Part shown: one piece after another, positions 49,172 through 60,900 of the stretch | How positions within the stretch are numbered: position 1 is the first letter of the stretch | How the letters are laid out: each line of letters begins with the position of its first letter | NCBI GenBank assembly: GCA_963978905.1 | Contig: OZ022260.1 | Coordinates: 49,063,551 to 49,127,550, forward strand | Direction: 5' to 3' | From: Trichostrongylus colubriformis | Taxonomy: Eukaryota > Nematoda > Chromadorea > Rhabditida > Trichostrongylidae | Length of the DNA stretch: 64,000 nucleotides | Translations under genes and position numbers: made by a program | Notes under the pieces: generated by a model | The model's input: the letters and a program-made list of their open reading frames with translations, nothing else | Databases searched by the model: none | Told to the model about the DNA's origin: nothing

Positions 49172-52100
49172 TCCTTTGAGTTCAGGATGTCACAACGGTA
49201 TACATAAACTGACTATTGAATACCCTATTCACTGGGATTAGATCCATAAGCGTTAAGTGCAACACATCATCCCATTCGGAAAATCCTTTTTTGATTCTCC
49301 CCGTCATGGCTTTTTTGATACCTTTGCATGTTCGTATCGTAGGTTGTTACTACGTTGCAGTTTCACTTATGCTTGAAGTTAGTTGACTGGCAAAATATTT
49401 GAATATAAAATTCTTGGTAATGGAATGGAGAGCCCCATTCAGAAAATAACTGAGGCTGAGCCACTTCTTTGTCCCAGGTGGGCCCATGAATAAGCACATA
49501 GCAGTGTCAAGCATTGAGAAAATTTTTCGTATAATATGATCCCCTACAAAATCTGCATTGATGGAGCGATACATTCTTTCACCACACCCACCTTTACGCG
49601 CTCAGCTCCTACTCTAAATGACTAGATTCATGGTATGTACTGTATGTCCTATTGGTAGAGAATCATTAAGGTTACAGCAAAATCAAAATAAAATCTTTCA
49701 ATCAGTAAAGTATATAACCAGCGAAAAATAGCTACTTGTCAAAGATTCCTCGAAAACTTACTCATCAAATACGCTGCCTCCTTTCTCCAATCCAAAATAC
49801 GGTCCCCTCTCCTGAGGATTCGCGAGATGGTGCCTGACCCTGGTATTTATTCTGAAATTGTTACATCTAACCAGTCTCAACTATCTGAACATGCCTTTCA
49901 TTCGATGAATTGCTCCTTTAGCGTTTCGTACATTTTCTTTCTCGATAAGCTGAGATAGATAACTGGCCCTTTCAGACCGAAATCCCCTCAGCCTGTGATT
50001 GATGTCAATTTCAATCTACTCTTTCACTTATATCTTTCATGAATCTGCATTCACCATTTTTATTTACCATAAGAAGTCAGTCTTCTAGCGACGTCATGAA
50101 TTTCGCTGATTACGACTATCGCTAGAAATGTTTTCTATTATGGCTTCCACGTAAGACGTTCAGAGATCATACAATCTTTATTTTGTACCACCGATTGTAT
50201 CCTGTTATCCAGTGAGTGTTGTTGGCTTCCTCATTTCATTTAACACCTGTTTTTCCTGGTCAATCCATTGTCTGAAGCTGCATTTTTTTAGGAATGTTTG
50301 ACGATTTTGAATCGCTCGCACGAGGGGTCCCAGTGCCCTAACGCGATTTCATGAAGTAACGATAAGATCGCTCGTCTCCCCTGCTCAAGCTACCTCAGCG
50401 TGCTAATGGATAGGCGTTGCGCAGCAATGCGGGTGCAACCTTACTCTCTTAAAGGACATTCCAACTATCGCGAGGTTTGCTTTTGTAGAGAAGGGTGTAG
50501 TGGTTTGGATTTCAGCAGTTTGAAGTGGTTCACTATGAAAATGTAGCACCATGTGGCTGTACTGAAAGACAGACGCGGTGAGTCGAGGCCCCGTAAAGGC
50601 GTCTCAAGCGAGCGCGTCGTATAGTGCGCATGAATGCCACAAGTCGCAGATCTGCGAGGCCTTAGCCGATACGTCAGTGATGCGATGCACGAGGTGAAGC
50701 ACCCGTATCCATAGTCAGCGCTTGGAACAGTGTACCATTTCTTCGAATCTATTTTTTTTCATACCTTACCGCAACTTCCATATCATTGCTGGCACTGTCT
50801 CAGTTTACCACGAATCCAGATCTGAAAGTTAAGATGGGTCAAGGTTCCTAAAACGGCGTCACTAGAACCATGTTTTCATGTCCCCGATGATGATCTCAAA
50901 CCTTTTCCAAAAGCTCTAACGAACCGATGCTTAGAATTGTACACGAAGTGATGCGAGTGTTCATCCACATCAATGCCTACTTACAGTGTCTTGAAAGAGC
51001 CGGCCGATGCTCAAATCAGTATTTTTTCTTGATGCCCAATACCAAATTAGCCCAGTAAGCCAAAGATGTGGAAGGCTAGATCGTTCTGTGAGAATTCGGT
51101 CCGAAACACGATCCTCACATCATGTCCCCCTCTTGCTACACATTTAAAGTCGGCAGTCTGAGAATTTTGTTGAACTTCGGTCTTCGGATTCCTTCCTTCC
51201 AGACAGCTGTTTGAACTCCATTATAGGTCAAGCGTCTGGCTAACTGATAGGCTTTCGCTTACGAAGCAGGCACTTTGAAAAGTACCTAACTGGTCACTTG
51301 AGGATCACACATCGTTCCCTAATCATTCTTTTCGCTCTCAGTATAGTCCCTTCACGGAATGTCTCATAGCGGTCTTACTGGACGTCAACCATCACTTCCC
51401 TGTCTCTCTCTCTCTAGAAAATATAGAGATGTCCTTAGGCTGTCACTCAAATTCCAACGTCTTTACCGCGAAATGACACACTGCTCGCTGTCCTTGAGAA
51501 CATCGCAGTGTTCTTAAGGGTACTTTCCGTGAAAAGCAGTGAGACTCCTTGAAAATCGTAGGATCGGGTATATAAAGGGACGTGCCGGTTGAGAGCTCAG
51601 CTGTAAAATTCGATTCAGAACGATCACCATTTCTTAAAATGACTTTCTCATGAAAGTACATTCAAATCGAATGGGTATAGCGGGTATAGCACATTTGTAA
51701 GCGTTAAAACGGGGAACGCAAATAATGCAACATTTCATTCTACTTTGAAAACTCGGAGCCGCGATTCTTTTCCAGTGTCTCAACCTGACTGCGTAATTTC
51801 TACGATCAATTCCGTGAATCTTTCGCTTTAACTTGCAAGCATGCACGTGACAGCGTCTGTGTTTTCAAGTACAGTTCCTTTCGGAGCGCTTGATAGGGTG
51901 TGGCATACGGACTTGGGTGAGAGTGCATTAAGCTCTCTCGCCCCGTCGCACACTCTCACTCTCGCCACTCAGGCCACGGCCTATCAAGAGTTGTGAAATG
52001 GACTGTAATACCAACTTTGTCGATATAGAAGATATGGGTCCCAATTACATGTGCAAGTTGTGGAGTCTTCAGAGAGCCTACTCACAACATTTGTAACTTG

Positions 52101-52504
52101 CTTCGATGTGGTGGATTTGCTGCGCTGACTGATTGCGATGCGTCTGTGTACGAAAAAGTCATCGGCTCTCAGCTGATTGAAGCCTCTGACACTTCTCCCT
52201 CAATTGCGGCTTTATATTTTTCCTTGAGCAATTGAAGGAGCTCTATTGCCACTGCAACATTTTGTTAGAAAACGGTCTCCCCATCTGTAATTCTTGATGA
52301 TTTAACATTATAGTAGTTCACTTATTGCACATGACTTGACGATCCTCTGTGCACTCTGCCTCGACAGGTAGACCATGTTTGTGAGATATAATTATCCTCT
52401 AGCGATCTTTGGTCTGAAGAAGACCTGGAGCCTGGTACTAGACGCTGCTTTTTGAGAACCCTTTCCTGGAAACAGTATTGATCATCCTTATTCTGAACTA
52501 AGCG
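49172..52504. other. sequence without recognised gene
   Basis: Intergenic-type DNA. It contains a small imperfect inverted repeat at about 51889-51991 (CTTGATAGGGTGTGGC facing GCCACGGCCTATCAAG), possibly another small hairpin element. No coding frame with splice support. Confidence 0.4.
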
Positions 52505-52835
52505 TTTCAGGAGAATCGTTCACAGAAAATCGATTTCTGTTATCTACACGATCATGTTGTATTTGCTTACTATGAGCCACATGCAAAGCTTTACACCAAA
52601 AATCTGGTAGAGACAGAGCTCCTCAAAGTACGCGGCGAAGCGTCTGTGTGGATGTGGTCACGGAAGCTCTAGGAGCAATGAAGCGACGGTTACTTGGTAA
52701 GAGACGTAGACTGAGAAGCTATTCAACACTGAGCGCGAAAATTTGAACTACGATCTGCCATCCGGGACTGTTCTAATGTTGCTCGGCGGGAATCCGAAGG
52801 AGTTGCTCTTCTTCCAATTCTTCGAGACCTGCTTT
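52505..52835 (-). repeat. R3 half plus R2, reverse orientation
   Basis: The R3 arm (CACAGAAAATCGATTTCTG .. ACATGCAAAGCTTTACACC) is joined to a reverse R2 copy (GAGCGCGAAAATTTGAAC .. GGCGGGAATCC .. GAGTTGCTCTTCTTCC). The same R2-R3 order on the plus strand at 56555-56930 shows that R2 and R3 are parts of one larger element. Confidence 0.6.
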
Positions 52836-55224
52836 GGAAAAAGAAAGTTTTTCGATCGTTTCCGTGTCTTTGCTCAGGTACTGCACTTAGTAAAGTGATT
52901 TAAGAAGCATTGAGATCATGGAATTTTGGGGCGATTTTTGACAAATTTTGTTCGGGATTTTTGGACGATCCCTCGTCAGTTATGTCGAATTTTCGCTTTG
53001 CGCCATCGGCACAATTCACCGCATTTGGTTGGAATTCCGTTTGGGATGCAAGGGTGTGGTACCAAAGAGGTCCTACAACAGATAGCTGCTTATCTCATCA
53101 TTATCCAATTACAATATCTTTTGTTCCCTAAAACGACAAAATAGTAACATAAAAACTAAAAGAAGTGATAGCTCTACATGATAACAATCCTGATTGAGAA
53201 ATAATTAATTCGGGCGTAAAACTCCAAAGGGGCGTCGCAGTGTACGCAATCACACGCGAAGGAATCCGCGGCGCCACTCGCCGTGCGAAAATTCGACATA
53301 AGTGTACACATACCCCGAGGGCAGTACCCAGCACACGTTGAGCATTCGCTCCCAACTGACATGCATGACTCCCTCCCCAGCTTGTACGTATCACGTGTTC
53401 GGCAGTGCTTTCAACGTTATATGTGTTGATATCCATTTAAGTGAACGACAGAAGCGTGACCATCTGTGAATGACAAGTGCAGCATGTGGCGAAGACATCA
53501 AGCTCTTTGCTTGCGTTCCATGTTTTTTGACTCCTAACTCCCGAGCTTCTAGAAATTCAGAGCACGCTTGAATTGATAAATGCATGACGGAATGAAAATA
53601 TTCGAAGTCTTCTCAGTATTCTGATGAGCTAAATAAATCCAAATGCAGAAACATCTGTCTAGCTAGAGACAACGAGGTGCTGTATTTATGTAATGAGGGC
53701 TCTTCAGAGCCAGTCCACTACAACCAAATCTCGTAACTCCAGGTGAGAGACGACGCAACAAAATATCTGTTGTCATAGGATGTAGGTGTCACCGAAGCCT
53801 GAGCAGCGAGCTTCATTGAACCCCCCCCCCACCCAGCACATGCTAGTAGCCTCCACAACCTTTTTCAAACTTTTCCCCAATTGTTGAGCTTCTGGATATG
53901 GATGCATACATGCATGTTACACGTGTTAACCAGTGAATAAATAATGTAAAGGATAAAAAATAAATTCTTATCATTGATGCAAAAGGCATAGTCGAAAAAG
54001 AAAAAAACGAAAATGTCGGTCCCTCAGACTAGCAAATATGTCTGGAGTACTAGCTAGGCCGCCTTCATACTCTACGGCACTGGGCACGGGCACCAGCTTT
54101 CAAACCGCAATTTTTTCCTGTATGTTGGGTTTTTGAATGCTACCAGAATTTGCAAAGAATATGTAGAATAACGCTTTTGACTGGTACCATAAGATTAAAA
54201 AATAATTTGTAATTCAAAAAAATTGAAGTTTGAGTACTGGTGAACTATACCTTCCATTCGTTGCATTAACAATTATTATATTCACCCAATGCTGTGAGAA
54301 TTCAAATAAATGCTTTCAAATCACTTCTTCTTTGAAATGCGATCATGGTAACACGACAACGATTGCTCTCGAATTACAGAATATCGTCTTCATAACTAAA
54401 ACATATATATTCCTGTGAAATTTCTACTGCTTTGGACCTAAGCGAAATTACAATTCCATATAATCCAAAAAGGCGGTCCCGCGATTGGTATTGGGCATGC
54501 GCTACACTCTGAGGTATCCTTGTAAAAAACCAATTCACCACACTATTTTACTGAAATCCTTGAACATTAAAGTATCAGAGAACTGGATGTCCAAGCGCCT
54601 CTATAACAATACATGTTTGTGGCCGAACCTACAATTGTGTTCATTCATGTACTACTTTCGCTTAGTCTTCTTTTCCCACTCACTTTTACACTTCCTCTAC
54701 CTTTTTGATCATTTTTGTTCTCTTTGACTGATTAACTAATCTCGAAGACAGGCCAACACGTATAATAGTTCCCGTAGTGGGAGGTGGAAAGTCCGCCATC
54801 ACTCCTACACTGTTGAAGTTTTGATAATTTTTTTCTTTTAAATTAACGCTGAATAGATGAAAGAGAGGTTGCGCGTCCGATAGAGATATACAGCTTTTCA
54901 ACACCTATGCCGCAACTTTCCTCATAAGCAGTTAATTGCCGTTCTCACGCCTGAGGCATCCAGCAAGTGAGATCTTTCGTTCTGGTATCGATCATCACTT
55001 GGTCATTTTTAGTATTTTTAAAAATAATGACTCCAGCACTTGATCGACGCAACATGTAATACCAGAGCGCTGGTTGAGTAGTTTCACAGTCCTGCGAGAT
55101 GTATACACAGCCTACTTCTGCTTGCGAAAAAATGTCCTCGTAAAAAAAAGCAGTCTTGAACTTAACAGTTATTTGACAGATACTTTTATTTTCTACCCAT
55201 TTGGTTTACCATTTTTGCGACAAA
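52836..55224. other. sequence without recognised gene
   Basis: Contains a run of 11 C near 53820. No frame shows a family signature. Confidence 0.4.
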
Positions 55225-55226
55225 TA

Positions 55227-56124
55227 TTAGGTTGTAAGGAAAGTTGTGGCCGCTTTTTCGCGTTCACAAGATAAATTCAAATATCAGAGCGCGTCAACAT
55301 GAATCAGCTGACATATCGTGCTCTTTAGATAGACAAAAAGTTGCTCTTTCTAAATATATGTTTTACTTGGAATGCCACAAGGTTTCCGAATTAGTAGGGA
55401 AATTTTAAAGTACTGCGAAAATGGCACTTTTAAGATGACTTCACTTCACGAGTTCTTGTTTGGCCGAGTCCCGGCGAAGGTGACCACTAATGTGAATACT
55501 GCAAGAGGAGGGGTTGAAGCGTTGGATGGAACACCTTGTCACTGGTTTCAGAGGTGCAGATATGAGAAGGAGTTGCTCAAATTTTCAACTGATCAAATCG
55601 CTTTAACTAAAACGGCAGAAGGCAATGAGCGTTCATATTTGCAGGGGATATCCACAATTATTGGTCCTCAACAAGCAAACTTAGTTGACCACCTCAAGTA
55701 GCCTTGATTTTGAAAAATCCAAAAAATGGGTGCCGCTGGACCCCTCACGGTAGTTATGCGCAAGCGCATTTTTCACAAATCCTCTTCTATTAACTGAAGC
55801 AGTTGCAGACTGAAGCCCCTACTTGTCCATCATATTCACTAGATCTAGCGCTAACTAGACCCCAGTTTCCCAAACATCTGGACAGCTCCTTCAGTAGCAG
55901 TGTGTTCAGAAAGAGTGGCGATTGGGAGTTGACTTTCTTTCATTTCGCGCAATATAAATCATCAGCCCTTTATCAAATTAAGATACTCAGGTATGCGTAA
56001 TGTTGCCAAGAGTGTAGCAAATCGAATGGTGCTCATTCTGTGAGAAAAGATGCACTCTGAGCCGAGTTATGATCTCCCAAAGTTGAAATTTCAAAAACCG
56101 GCCAAAACTTTCCTTACAACCTAA
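55227..56124 (+). mobile_element. internally deleted mariner-family element
   Basis: 898 bp between TA dinucleotides. The inverted ends start TTAGGTTGTAAGGAAAGTTG and run about 25 bp. The interior keeps the transposase N-terminal helix-turn-helix part (from 55402: ILKYCENGTFKMTSLHEF .. GTPCHWFQRCRYEKELLKF) and part of the C-terminal catalytic region (CPSYSLDLALTRPQFPKHLD near 55822), but the middle with the first two Asp residues is missing. It is non-autonomous and belongs to a different lineage from the 31514 element. Confidence 0.85.
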
Positions 56125-56179
56125 TAGATCCCGAACTGGTCTTCGCCCCCATTTTTTCATGAGCACATGTGCATCTTAA

Positions 56180-56352
56180 GGCCGCTTCCATACTTTGCGC
56201 ACCGACGCCGTCACGCGCGTGCCTGCGTCACGCGCGTGCCTGCGTCACGCGCGTGCCTGCGTCACGCGCGTGCCTGCGTCACGCGCGTGCCTGCGTCACG
56301 CGCGTGCCTGCGTCACGCGCGTGCCGGCGTCACGCGCGTGACGGCGTCCATA
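56180..56352. mobile_element. hairpin MITE family H with 7-unit minisatellite, 3' arm truncated
   Basis: Begins with the full left arm (GGCCGCTTCCATACTTTGCG CACC..), then seven units of the 17-bp repeat TCACGCGCGTGCCTGCG from 56211 to 56329 (the last with CCGGCG), then the start of the right arm, GTGACGGCGTC, breaking off near 56350. Each unit contains the 10-bp palindrome CACGCGCGTG. Confidence 0.85.
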
Positions 56353-56554
56353 GATAATGCGGTCCCAATCACACTACAGTATGGTGTTGTGGCCGATTCG
56401 AATCTTGGCGCTGTGCCAATAAGGTGATCGTGGCCGCTTTCTTCTCGTCCGAATCGCGAACTCTGAATAAAGCGTTAAGGTAAATGCAGTAAATCCACTG
56501 TGTGTTTTCAAGGAATCATCCCCGGAAATCCTATGTTTTCAATTCCTCTAAAAA

Positions 56555-56930
56555 CACTCTACCAGACGCAGTACATGAACAGAAACACGAAAAGAACCGA
56601 GAAATCTTTTTGCTCCAAAGCAGAAATCCAAATGCTGGAAGAAGAGCATTTTGTTTGAATTCCCGCCACAACATTTGAAGCCGTCAGCGACCAGAGTGCA
56701 GTTCAACTTTTGGCGCCCAATGCTGATTCGCGTCTCACCCTGGGTCCCCGCCCACGTGACCGTCGCCTTCTTGCTCCTAGATCTCTCGAGGCTGCGCCGA
56801 CTCGGCTACCCATCGTAGGGACGACGCCTCGAAGGGCTCTATCTCAGCCGGATTCTTGTTTTTTGTGCGAAACTTTGCATGTACCTCTTAGTAAGCAAGT
56901 ACAACAAAACTTTATCTTGAAACTGTAGTA
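56555..56930 (+). repeat. R2 plus R3 half, forward orientation
   Basis: R2 landmarks (GTACATGAACAGAAACACG, GGAAGAAGAGC, GAATTCCCGCC) are followed by the R3 half (CAGCCGGATTCTTG, GCGAAACTTTGCATG, AGTAAGCAAGTACAAC). Confidence 0.6.
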
Positions 56931-57548
56931 TGTCCATTGCTTTTGCTTGCATTTATACTCCGTGACGCGGTCACTCCGACCGTGCGCTACTAGTCCATCG
57001 CCAATTGAACGCCGTCTTCCGATGAGATTGAGTAGCGCGCTTGGATAAGGGTGCTTGAGTGGATGAGTAGCTACCTTTCTCAGTTTTTATATGGTAACTA
57101 TGAGAAATATGTTATAGACAGTTTATTAGGAAATTTGTAACAACATGACAACTTTCACATTGCGAGAGTACATGCACAGGGAAGCGACTCTATGTCGACT
57201 TCACGTCAATTTTCACAGACAAAGCAAAAAAATCAAACATTAGTTAATGTGGTTGAAAAGGAGTGGACAAGAGCTCTTTTTGAAACGGTTTTTTGCATCG
57301 TGTGAGGGTACGTGCATGAATCATATAACACAGGTCCATTTTCTGAGCGGTCCTACAATGCCTAAAAAGGAGTTAGTAGTTCGATCCTCACTGAGGAAGT
57401 TTTTGCAAAATTTGGATTTTCAGTTTTTGGAATCGTGAACATTTGAATACGAAAATTGCAATGAAAAGTGCAATAATCACTTTCAGAGAGTTAGGTCACT
57501 CTCAGTGACCATTTTCAGCGAATTTGACCTACCCTTTTTTGAGCCTTC
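56931..57548. other. sequence without recognised gene
   Basis: AT-rich flank 5' of the receptor gene. A short frame at 57247-57438 has no support. Confidence 0.35.
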
Positions 57549-57707
57549 GGCCGCTTCCATACTTTGCGCACCGACGCCGTCACGCGCGTGCCTGCGTCAC
57601 GCGCGTGCCTGCGTCACGCGCGTGCCTGCGTCACGCGCGTGCCTGCGTCACGCGCGTGCCTGCGTCACGCGCGTGACGGCGTCGGTGCGCAAAGTATGGA
57701 AGCGGCC
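57549..57707. mobile_element. hairpin MITE family H with 5-unit minisatellite, both arms intact
   Basis: Left arm GGCCGCTTCC.. at 57549, five 17-bp units (starts 57580, 57597, 57614, 57631, 57648), then the complementary right arm ending GGAAGCGGCC at 57707. It lies 270 bp upstream of the first secure receptor exon, inside the putative first intron. Confidence 0.9.
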
Positions 57708-57978
57708 TAAGGCGCCATTCGCAACATTGTGTCATCCCGGCTGATATCACGCGAAAATGGCCATCATAGTCCACCGCAATTTCCCAATTACTTTTGAAAC
57801 TTGTCTTGAAGTGTGTCCAGATGTAAGCACTGCAATGAAATGAACTTCGAAAGCTACAAACTAGGACTCTACCTTTTGGTTTTGTGGCTCAGAAAGCAAG
57901 CGCACCAACGGAATTTAGTTGCGTTTTTAAAAAAGAAAGCCGTTCACAATATTCAGCTATCGAGTATCATAATTACAG

Positions 57979-60900
57979 ATGGCATGGTCGTTTGCCGGTC
58001 CTACATGGAAAAATTCCCTGATCCGAGCAATCATCCGGTTACGGTTGCTTTATTTGCTGTGCTGTACTCATTCGTATTTGTGATCAGTTTTGCTGGTAAT
58101 ATAGGTAAGCTTATCTGTTGGGATTTTAGTAGGGCCCCATTACTCAATGAAGTGATTCAGGAGTTATATATGCTACTGTACGACATCGAAGTCTTCAGAC
58201 TGTTCAGAACATCTTCATAGTGAACTTGGCCGTCAGCGACGTCATTCTTTGTGTTCTTTCCATTCCGTTGACACCAGTCACACACATCGCCAAACAATGG
58301 TCAGTGCGTTTTTGTGGGTTTTGCAGAGACGGCTGCACTGCTCAGAAAATGAAGGGCAAAGCAGCCGGCTCAATCCCTCTGCCATATGCTGTGGATCCGG
58401 CTCTCGACACCTATTCGGCCAGGTCTGAATCCATCCGTTTCGAGAAAAGGGTCTAACCATCGTCACCAGGATACACCGGGATTCGAGGATTTCTCGCTAG
58501 TGAGCTCGTACTTGATCGGACAGGAGTGGGTGGGAGGTCGTACCTGCAGGGGTCAGCGATAAGCATTTCAATCTGAATTTTCAAGAGGTATATGAGAAGT
58601 AAAGGGTATTTTGTAGCGAACCTGTGTGAGGAAGTGAGAAATAAATATATTTTTGTCATAAATGTGATCACATAGCAATTAAACACATCGAAACTATGGA
58701 GTCCGGTAACAGTTACTGGTATCGCAGAGGTGAAAAAGGGGGATGACGCCGTGCTTCCTTAGATATTTTCCTGCAACTGGTCGAGCCCATTGCTAGTGCT
58801 GTGATTGCTCGTTTATATTGATACGCTGAAATTTAAAGAGGTTGAATTACTCACCTTGGCCCACTGAATGAATCGTTATGTTCCAGTCCAAGTTCCACGC
58901 CTCAAGTAGGAAATGCGCTTCATGACACTCGAGCTGGGTCACCACTGTGCCAAGACCTGACGCCATGACACACACCCTCACACAAGTTTGAATAAGCTAC
59001 CCCTGTCAGCTTAAAGACACCGTAAGGGAGTAATTTTGGCTTACGGTAGAACAGACGTAGTGTGGACGAGTTCAAGTGGCCGCCATTGCACAAACTCGCC
59101 AATTTGACGCCTTGGCATGGTGCCAAGAGAAGATGTTTCCATTATAAAGTTGTTCATTCCTTTTACCTTCTCCTTTGTTCTTTCTTATATTGTTTCTAGA
59201 TGTACTTACATGAATGTTAATGTAGTTGGGAATGGCCGCTCCACTGCGCTGGGAGTCAGGTGCTACAACTAAAGTTGGCCCGCGGCCGTCTCCTACAGCG
59301 GACAACTCGGAACGCCAGTGCGATGATGCGAATGAGGCGCGAATACACACCGCAGCGATGCACTTTTGAGTTCGGGTTTTTTCACCGATTATCGCTTCTA
59401 ACCTTCTACGTTCGTTACGAAATGCTCATTTCTTTGTATGTTTCTCTTGTTTCGGACCCCCTTCCGGTTCCTTTAAGAGTAGAGTACCACGATGGCGACA
59501 TCGCGCAGCGTGCGCAACCACTACACTTACTTCTTTGGGTGTACAAGAACAATAACTTCAGTTGTCTATGTATGTCGCTGTGTGCCTCATTACAATTATG
59601 CATTTACTTTTACTAATGTAACTTTTGCAAACGAATTTGCGTTTTGCGTCAAAAATATTGCGCTGAGAAAGCCCTTGCCAAAGGGACTCCTTCCTACTAG
59701 CGAACTGTTTTAGCATTATTATTTACTTATTCAGTCGATAACTACATAGAGATCCTCGTGCCCAGAAATTCATCATCAGACAGGCTGCGATGGGGCAGTG
59801 GCAGAGTAATTTAGCTATGGTGTTGCCATCAGACTGCATGAGGGTTGGTTCACTCCTCAAGCGAGTATGTCACGGCACTGCTCATGACCGCTCCACATCG
59901 CAAATTCGCATGACACCAATCGATACATCGATTGACTAAGGGAGTGGGAAAGCACGCCAGCAGTGATCTGATAAATATCGAAAGAAATTCGCAATCTTAC
60001 GTCTTGGATTTTTGCCACTTCATTTCGTTTCCTTTTTCTTCATTATCTTACCACTCGGTAACTCCATATTCACTTCCAACCTCAGATCGAATTGTCGCAC
60101 CTGTCTCCAACGAAGGGCGGAGGTAGTGTAGTGGTAGTGGCGCGCACCACCAATCTCACGGTACAGGGATCATATCCCGCATCACGCCCGCCGAGGCGGA
60201 CCAAGCCTTCCACTCCTGCGGGGTAGGTGGATGGAACAAACTCTTCTTGTAGGATAGAAGCATTGACTTGTGCATAAGCACGTCTCCTCAGGTCATTGTA
60301 TGGGTCAAACCGCATCCATCTGCCGCCACGATTCTGAATGGAACTGGATGCGCGGCGCATCCCACAGTAGGAATTGCTTAATGCCAAAACCTTTATCCTT
60401 TTCCTTGTCTTCAACACACCGCTCAATGCTTTTTTAGAATTCTGGTCGCTGGAATGAGAGTTTCAATCATGTTACATTAAAGGTAAAAAAGGAATAGTGA
60501 AATGATTGCAGGTATTTCGGTTCGATGTTGTGTCGAGTGGTTGGAGGTATCCAGGCAATCGGTCTATTCATCGGCACGTTTTCACTCTGCGCCATCGCTA
60601 TCGATCGATACTTCCGACTTGTGATAGCTCCAGGTGGGATCGCCCTGTGGTTTATTGCTTATGAAAAGAATGGCATGACAAGACAAATGACTAGGAAGGT
60701 TTCTGCTAGGAGAGCCCAGTAAGTCACCGGCGCTGCGGTTTCGTTATGTCCGTGCCCACGGCCGTTGCGACTTTGCGAGCGGCGAGCCGTCGCACGACTG
60801 TGCCTTACACATCGGAGCATCACCTGGCGTCAATACCTAAAGATGTTTCTCTATTTCATCACAGTTGTTGTCTTAATAAAGTAACCGAAAGGGGTCGGGG

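Noticed and set aside
56211..56340. Regular 17-bp repeats resembling a CRISPR-like array
   Set aside because: The units are contiguous with no unique spacers, lie inside a hairpin element, and the genome is eukaryotic.
56167..56427. Overlapping 62- and 86-codon frames with Arg-Ala-Cys repeats
   Set aside because: Artefact of the 17-bp minisatellite, which is open in several frames because it lacks stops.
58278..58466. Minus-strand frames over the receptor exons
   Set aside because: Shadows of the plus-strand exon, whose seven-pass receptor motifs and splice phases are clear.
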